Shown: piece by piece, positions 5,537 to 9,688 of the stretch
Layout: each line of letters starts with the position of its first letter
How positions within the stretch are numbered: position 1 is the first letter of the stretch
Assembly (NCBI GenBank): GCA_022795575.1
Contig: JAAWGY010000070.1
Span: 1-9,688 of the forward strand
DNA from: Angelakisella sp.
GTDB lineage: Bacteria > Bacillota > Clostridia > Oscillospirales > Ruminococcaceae
Direction of reading: 5' to 3'
Length of the DNA stretch: 9,688 nt
Notes under the pieces: model-generated
The model's input: only the letters and a program-made list of their open reading frames with translations
Told to the model about the DNA's origin: nothing
Databases searched by the model: none
Program-made: the position numbers and the translations under genes

Positions 5537-6601
5537 ATGAAAAGGATCCTTGCGCTACTGTTATCCGCCGCCGTGATGCTGGCGGCGCTGTCCGGCTGCG
5601 GCGGCAGCAAGCCCCCCGCCGGCAGCAGCGGCCCGGCCCCGGCTACCCCTGCCGCACCCGCCGGGGATGCCGCCCCGGCCGAGACACGCTACCTCACCCT
5701 CTCTGCCGTAGCGGCCAGCTCCGGCCTCTTCCCCTACTGCGTATCCATCGGCGAGGTGCTCTCCAAGCTGCCGGAGCTGGAGATTACCGTGGCGGAATCC
5801 GGCGGCAACGTGGCCAACACCCAGGAGCTGCGGGCCGGGGAGATCTCCATCGCCAACAGCATCTCCAACACCGATTACGAGAGCTACACCGGCACCGGCG
5901 CCACCTTTACCGACGATCCCTTTACCGACTTCCGCATCCTGTGGTACTACGAATCCACCCCCATCCAGGTATTTGTGGCGGCGGATACCGGCATCACCAG
6001 CCTAAAGCAGCTGGACGGCCAGAGCTTTAACCCCGGGGGCACCGGCACCGCCGCCTCGGTGGTGATGCACCAAGCCCTGGATACCCTGGGCATCCACCCC
6101 AACTACTTTGAGGCCGCCCAGGCCGACGCCGGGGACGCCTACGCCAACCGCCAGATTGTGGGGGCGGTCAAGACCGGCTCCGCCCCGGACAGCTACATCG
6201 TCCAGGCCAACACCAACCGCCCGGTGCAGCTCATCAACTACAGCGATGAGGAGCTGGCCACCGTTCTGGAGGCCATCCCCTCTGTCACCAAGGGCACCGT
6301 TGCCGCCGGCTCCTATGAGGGGGTGGACTACGACGTCCAGACACTCTGTACCTACCAGGGCATCCAGGTTGATATGAGCTTTTCCCAGGAGCTGGTTTAC
6401 CGGATGTGGAAGGCCATGTGGGAGGAGTACCCCGACATCTGGAAGACCGCCTACACCAACGGCGCCAACAACAACGTCCCGGAGATGACGCTACAGGCGG
6501 CATCCACCCCCCTCCACGCCGGAACCGTCCAGTACCTCACCGAGCTTGGGTACGAGGTTCCCCCGGAGCTGATCCCACCGGAGTACGTCCCTGTTCCGTA
6601 A
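5537..6601 (+). CDS. TAXI-family TRAP transporter solute-binding lipoprotein
   Basis: This is the extracytoplasmic binding subunit of a TAXI-type TRAP transporter, about 354 residues. From the chosen start it has MKR, a hydrophobic core and the lipobox LSGC with the lipidated cysteine at residue 21. A Pro/Ala/Gly-rich tether of about 35 residues follows. The mature domain starts near YLTLSAVAASSGLFPYCVSI, the position where TAXI proteins carry the glycine-rich TGxxxGxYYPxG-type start, and continues with ESGGNVANTQELRAGEISIANS, LKQLDGQSFNPGGTGTA and a VGAVKTGSAPDSY region, all in family order. I chose ATG 5537 because AAAGGAG lies eight bases upstream. An in-frame ATG at 5519 would add six residues and also has a possible site. 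It is encoded immediately before the fused permease. The solute is unknown. Confidence 0.94.
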   Translation: MKRILALLLSAAVMLAALSGCGGSKPPAGSSGPAPATPAAPAGDAAPAETRYLTLSAVAASSGLFPYCVSIGEVLSKLPELEITVAESGGNVANTQELRAGEISIANSISNTDYESYTGTGATFTDDPFTDFRILWYYESTPIQVFVAADTGITSLKQLDGQSFNPGGTGTAASVVMHQALDTLGIHPNYFEAAQADAGDAYANRQIVGAVKTGSAPDSYIVQANTNRPVQLINYSDEELATVLEAIPSVTKGTVAAGSYEGVDYDVQTLCTYQGIQVDMSFSQELVYRMWKAMWEEYPDIWKTAYTNGANNNVPEMTLQAASTPLHAGTVQYLTELGYEVPPELIPPEYVPVP

Positions 6602-6612
6602 GATACAACACC

Positions 6613-6649
6613 GCCGGCATCCCGGGGGGAGATCTCCCGGGATGCCGGC
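6613..6649. repeat. 14-bp perfect intergenic hairpin between binding protein and permease genes
   Basis: GCCGGCATCCCGGG (6613-6626) and its exact complement (6636-6649) flank a 9-nt loop. There is no T-tract after it, so termination is unlikely to be complete. Such hairpins after a binding-protein gene commonly protect the upstream mRNA segment from 3' exonucleases, which would favour more binding protein than permease. The permease ribosome binding site (GAGGAGGG) begins after the hairpin. Confidence 0.75.
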
Positions 6650-6670
6650 ACCACCAACGAGGAGGGAACC

Positions 6671-8548
6671 ATGCGACAGTTGACCGGCTTTTGGGACAGG
6701 GTGGTAAAGGCGCTTTCGGTGGCGCTGATCCTGTTCCAGCTCTACACCACAGGCGTCCGCCCCTTTTCGGACATCATCCAGCGCAGTGTCCACCTGGCCT
6801 TTGTGCTGACGCTGGTATTTTTGATGAAGCCCATGCGCAAGGGCAGGGACCTGGACCGGGTCCCCTGGTATGACGTGGCCTTCGCCCTGCTGGCGGCGGC
6901 AAGCAGCCTTTACGTCACCTATATCTACGACACCATCGTCTACAAGCCCCTTATTTGGGTATCGGCGGTGGACAAGGTATTTGCGGTGGTGCTGGTGATT
7001 TTGATTCTGGAGGCCAGCCGCCGCAGCGTTGGTTGGACCTTCCCCATCCTGGGGACCGCCTTTTTGGTCTACGCCTACTGGGGGGAGCTGTTCCCCGGCA
7101 TCTGGCGGCACCAGAATTTTTCCTTTAACAAGATTTTCCAGACGCTTTACCACAACGGCACCGGTATATGGGGGACGATGCTGGGGCTTTCCGCCGGGAT
7201 GCTGGCCATGTTCAGCATCTTCAGCGCCATACTGGCGGGCACCGGCGGGGCGGAGACCTTCATCAAGATGGGCCAGCGGATCACCGGGCAGGCCACCGGC
7301 GGCTCGGGAAAGATTGCGGTGGTGGCCTCCAGCCTCTTTGGGATGATCTCCGGCTCGGCCATGGGCAACGTGGTAGCCACCGGCGTCTTCACCATCCCCT
7401 CGATGAAGCGGGCGGGCTACACCGGCGAGTGGGCCGCCACCATCGAGTCGGTGGCCTCCACCGGGGGACAGATTCTGCCCCCCATTATGGGGGCGGCGGC
7501 CTTCATCATGGCCCAGCTCATCGGGACAAGCTACCTTTCCATCGCCAAAGCGGCCATTATCCCGGCTGTCCTCTTCTACATCAGCTGCTTTGTCTCCATC
7601 CACCTGGTCTCCTGCCGGGACGGCATCCGGGGGGAGAAATCCCGCCCGGAGGTAAAGATTACCGAATACGTGGTAATCCTGGTGCCGCTGGCGGTGTTCC
7701 TCTTCTACCTGCTCCGGGGCTACACGGTGAATATGGGGGCCTTTTGGGCCACCCTGCTGGCGCTGCTCACCTACCTGGCCTGCTTTGGGGTAAACACCAG
7801 GGAGCTTGGCGCCACCCTGCGCTCCACCGGCAGCATCTGCTTTACCACCTGCGTCAAGGGGGCCGGCAGCATTGTGGAGATGTGCGGCATCCTGGCCGGC
7901 AGCCAGATTACCATCGCCCTCATCTCCCTGACCGGCTTTGCCACCAAGCTCTCCAGCATCATCGTCGCCCTGGGGGAGAACAGCGTCTTTCTCTGTCTCC
8001 TCTGCTCCATGCTGGTCTGTATCATCCTGGGGATGGGGCTGCCCACCACCGCGGCCTATGTGCTGGGGGCGTCGGTGCTGGCCCCCGCCCTGATCACCCT
8101 GGGGATACCGCCCCTTTCCGCCCACCTCTTTGTGATGTACTACGCCTGCCTTTCCGCCCTGACGCCGCCGGTCTGCGTGGCGGTGTTTATGGCCTCGGGG
8201 CTGGCAAAATCCAATTGGTTCCGGACCGCCTGCATCTGCTGCATGATCGCCCTGCCCATTTTCGTCATCCCCTTTACCTTCTGCTACAACCCTGCCCTGC
8301 TGCTGTCGGGGGAGCCGGTGGAGATTGTGGTGGCGGTGGTTACGGCTATCCTGGGGGTTGTGCTGGTGGATATCTGCACCGTGGGCTACCTGCGGGGACG
8401 GGTGGGGCTGCCCCTGCGGCTGGTGATGCTGGCCGGCGGGCTGCTGCTGCTGATCCCCAGCTACCTGGTGAGCCTGGCGGGGCTGGTCATCGGCGGCGCC
8501 GGCGGGGCTGCGGCTTATCTACAGGGCCGTCAGAAGGCCGGTCCGTAA
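6671..8548 (+). CDS. TRAP transporter fused permease (DctQM-type, TAXI class)
   Basis: A 625-residue integral membrane protein in which the small (DctQ-like) and large (DctM-like) TRAP permease subunits are fused, as is usual for TAXI systems. The first ~130 residues hold about four hydrophobic segments of the small subunit, ending before SRRSVGW. The large-subunit part has the expected signatures in order: SLFGMISGSAMGNVVATG (about residues 219-236), STGGQILPPIMGAAAF (about 262), LGMGLPTTAAYVL (about 453) and SALTPPVCVAVF (about 495). It would use a sodium or proton gradient to import the solute delivered by the binding protein. The ATG has GGAGG five bases upstream. It follows the binding protein gene by 69 nt and precedes the PHP gene by 19 nt, so the three form an operon. 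Confidence 0.96.
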   Translation: MRQLTGFWDRVVKALSVALILFQLYTTGVRPFSDIIQRSVHLAFVLTLVFLMKPMRKGRDLDRVPWYDVAFALLAAASSLYVTYIYDTIVYKPLIWVSAVDKVFAVVLVILILEASRRSVGWTFPILGTAFLVYAYWGELFPGIWRHQNFSFNKIFQTLYHNGTGIWGTMLGLSAGMLAMFSIFSAILAGTGGAETFIKMGQRITGQATGGSGKIAVVASSLFGMISGSAMGNVVATGVFTIPSMKRAGYTGEWAATIESVASTGGQILPPIMGAAAFIMAQLIGTSYLSIAKAAIIPAVLFYISCFVSIHLVSCRDGIRGEKSRPEVKITEYVVILVPLAVFLFYLLRGYTVNMGAFWATLLALLTYLACFGVNTRELGATLRSTGSICFTTCVKGAGSIVEMCGILAGSQITIALISLTGFATKLSSIIVALGENSVFLCLLCSMLVCIILGMGLPTTAAYVLGASVLAPALITLGIPPLSAHLFVMYYACLSALTPPVCVAVFMASGLAKSNWFRTACICCMIALPIFVIPFTFCYNPALLLSGEPVEIVVAVVTAILGVVLVDICTVGYLRGRVGLPLRLVMLAGGLLLLIPSYLVSLAGLVIGGAGGAAAYLQGRQKAGP

Positions 8549-8567
8549 CGGCGGGGGGTAAGGGGAT

Positions 8568-9485
8568 ATGGAACAATCTTTTTTTCCCCACACAGGCCGA
8601 TGGCTCAAGGGGAACACCCACGCTCACACCACCCGCAGCGACGGGCTCTGCCCGCCGGAGCAGCAGATCCGGGACTACATAGCCCAGGGCTACGACTTTT
8701 TGGCCATCACCGACCACAACCTCATCGATTCCCACCGGCTGGGGGCGGCGGCGGGGCTCTGCATGATCCCCGGCTGGGAGCGGGACATCCGCCACGCCTC
8801 GGACAACACCAGGTGCATCCACGTTGTGGGGCTGCTGCCGGTTTCTCCGGAGGAGGTGCCGGTGACAGAGGCCCGACGCTACGAGGTCAACGAGATTCCG
8901 GACCAGCAGCTGCTGGACGAGATGGGGGCGGCGGGGCAGTTTGTTATCCTTTGCCATCCTCGCTGGAGCCGGATGACGCCGGCGGAGGTGGTGGCGCTTA
9001 CCGGCTTTGACGCGGTGGAGGTTTTTAACACTGGCTGCGAGCGGCTGATGCACGCGGGGCACGCCGGGCTTTACTGGGACGCGCTGCTGGAGGAGGGGCG
9101 GCGGGTTTGGGGCATTGCCTGCGACGACACCCACGGCAAGACCAGCCGCAGCGACCGGTTTGGCGGCTGGGTGATGGTACGGAGCGAGGACTGCACGCCT
9201 GGGGCTATCCTTGCTGCCCTAAAGCGGGGGGGGTATTACTTTTCCCAGGGGCCTGCGATTTGGGACTGGGGGCTGCGGGACGGGGCGGTTTACCTGCGGT
9301 GCAGTCCCTGCCGGGAGGTTCATGTTACCACCTACCCTACCCGGGGATGTAGCTTTTGGGCGGGGGAGGGGGAGGTGCTGACCGAGATCTGCTACCCGCT
9401 GAAGGGGGGGGAGCGGTATGTGCGGGTGGAGTGCCGGGACGAGGAGGGACGGACTGCCTGGACGAACCCGCACTTTTGGGGGTGA
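8568..9485 (+). CDS. PHP-domain metallohydrolase (CehA/McbA-like)
   Basis: This 305-residue protein has no signal peptide and is probably cytoplasmic. The PHP metal-binding residues are all visible: GNTHAHTTRSDG (H18, H20, D25), AITDHN (D49, H50), PGWE (E71), H85, CHP (H130) and CDDTHG (D187, H189). PHP enzymes hydrolyse phosphoesters or, in the CehA/McbA group, other esters and carbamates using two or three divalent metals. The C-terminal ~100 residues look beta-rich and are separate from the catalytic barrel. The gene lies 19 nt after the fused permease and very likely shares its transcript, which suggests it acts on the imported compound or a product of it. The G-rich site upstream (GGGGGG about ten bases away and AAGGGG adjacent) supports the ATG. 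The exact substrate cannot be read from sequence. Confidence 0.92.
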   Translation: MEQSFFPHTGRWLKGNTHAHTTRSDGLCPPEQQIRDYIAQGYDFLAITDHNLIDSHRLGAAAGLCMIPGWERDIRHASDNTRCIHVVGLLPVSPEEVPVTEARRYEVNEIPDQQLLDEMGAAGQFVILCHPRWSRMTPAEVVALTGFDAVEVFNTGCERLMHAGHAGLYWDALLEEGRRVWGIACDDTHGKTSRSDRFGGWVMVRSEDCTPGAILAALKRGGYYFSQGPAIWDWGLRDGAVYLRCSPCREVHVTTYPTRGCSFWAGEGEVLTEICYPLKGGERYVRVECRDEEGRTAWTNPHFWG

Positions 9486-9488
9486 GAC

Positions 9489-9503
9489 GGGACAGCCTGT
9501 CCC
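9489..9503. repeat. Small hairpin just after the PHP gene
   Basis: GGGACA (9489-9494) and TGTCCC (9498-9503) pair around GCC, four bases after the PHP stop codon. No T-tract follows. It may mark the 3' end of the operon transcript, but on its own it is a weak terminator. Confidence 0.4.
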
Positions 9504-9509
9504 ACCGGT

Positions 9510-9559
9510 TGTGCCCGCCCGGGCTACCGGGCCGCAGGTCCAGGGCCGCGCAGGCCCTG
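9510..9559 (+). repeat. 50-bp dispersed repeat, copy 2
   Basis: All 50 bases match the reverse complement of 261-310. Internal hairpins are GCCCGG (9517-9522) with CCGGGC (9527-9532), loop GCTA, and CAGGGCC (9541-9547) with GGCCCTG (9553-9559), loop GCGCA. Here it leads directly into the structured tandem units at 9561-9681, whereas copy 1 leads into a single TGCG hairpin, so the repeat is a shared head with different tails. Confidence 0.85.
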
Positions 9560-9560
9560 A

Positions 9561-9615
9561 AGGCGCAGGGACCTTCTGCGGAAGGTCCGGGGGAGCCTTC
9601 GGCTCCGCTGCGCCT
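9561..9615 (+). repeat. Three-way-junction unit A
   Basis: The outer stem AGGCGCAG (9561-9568) with CTGCGCCT (9608-9615) encloses two hairpins: GGACCTTC (9569-9576) with GAAGGTCC (9581-9588), loop TGCG, and GGAGCC (9592-9597) with GGCTCC (9601-9606), loop TTC. The junction has no bases between the outer stem and the first hairpin, GGG between the hairpins, and one G before the closing strand. CACGGGG follows the unit. No RNA class that I know was recognised. Confidence 0.75.
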
Positions 9616-9629
9616 CACGGGGGAACCTT

Positions 9630-9681
9630 GGGCGTGGGGGCCCTCTGCGGAGGGCCCGGGGGCCTTCGGCCCGCCACGCCC
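9630..9681 (+). repeat. Three-way-junction unit B
   Basis: It has the same architecture as unit A: outer stem GGGCGTGG (9630-9637) with CCACGCCC (9674-9681), hairpin GGGCCCTC (9638-9645) with GAGGGCCC (9650-9657) and loop TGCG, and hairpin GGGCC (9660-9664) with GGCCC (9668-9672) and loop TTC. GG separates the hairpins and one G precedes the closing strand. CACGGGG follows here too. The start is about 69 nt after the start of unit A. Five paired positions differ from unit A and all keep pairing. The window ends at 9688, so further units may follow. Confidence 0.75.
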
Positions 9682-9688
9682 CACGGGG

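Noticed and set aside
6491..8125. A 544-codon open frame on the minus strand opposite the permease
   Set aside because: It is rich in Gly, His, Gln and Asp without domain structure, and lies antisense to a permease with all family motifs. It is a product of high GC.
7168..8682. A 504-codon plus-strand frame overlapping the permease and the PHP gene
   Set aside because: Gly/His/Pro-rich low-complexity translation in a second frame of a clear membrane protein, and it spans the real gene boundary.
261..9559. A composite transposon or genomic island bounded by the 50-bp inverted repeats
   Set aside because: There is no transposase or integrase, the block contains the core gene holA, and the repeats have internal hairpins typical of interspersed palindromes. 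No target duplication was seen.
9561..9681. Hammerhead ribozyme, because of the three-way junction
   Set aside because: The conserved CUGAUGA and GAAA core segments are absent from the junction, which holds only G residues.
9486..9688. CRISPR array at the right end
   Set aside because: The two repeated units are about 53 nt with changes throughout and are not separated by uniform unique spacers. No cas genes are present.

Overview
The window looks like a chromosomal segment from a GC-rich member of the Clostridia (Bacillota), most likely an Oscillospiraceae-type gut anaerobe. This rests on the high GC content by eye, strong GGAGG-type ribosome binding sites, a Toprim/DUF4093 (RNase M5-like) gene beside holA, a TAXI-type TRAP transporter, and GC-rich palindromic intergenic repeats. 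No 16S or other taxonomic marker is present, so the placement is an inference.

Layout. Bases 1-357 carry no convincing gene. They hold hairpins, a strong bidirectional-type terminator (179-221) and one copy of a 50-bp dispersed repeat. On the minus strand, 358-1728 encodes an MBOAT-family membrane protein in which two normally conserved histidines are replaced. Its 5' leader contains a ~126-nt nested palindrome (1750-1875). Upstream of it a minus-strand operon runs from 4240 down to 1897: holA (DNA polymerase III delta), a Toprim/DUF4093 protein overlapping it by one base, a small DUF3006-like protein, and a WapI-immunity-like protein. An extended -10 promoter lies in front of holA. A LysR-type regulator (4379-5299, minus) follows.

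From 5300 rightward lies a transport module read on the plus strand. An AT-rich divergent region contains two good sigma-A promoters that overlap each other. It is followed by a TAXI lipoprotein binding subunit, a 14-bp intergenic hairpin, a fused TRAP permease, and a cytoplasmic PHP-type metallohydrolase (CehA/McbA-like) 19 nt behind the permease. The simplest reading is that the LysR protein controls uptake of an organic acid or related solute, and the hydrolase acts on that solute or a derivative. The substrate cannot be read from the sequence.

The right end (9486-9688) has no gene but is highly structured. It starts with an exact inverted copy of the 50-bp repeat from the left end. Two tandem ~53-nt units follow, each folding into the same three-way junction. 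Five paired positions differ between the two units and all keep base pairing. This intra-window covariation is the most interesting signal here and suggests selection for a folded RNA or single-stranded DNA element. The array may continue beyond the window.
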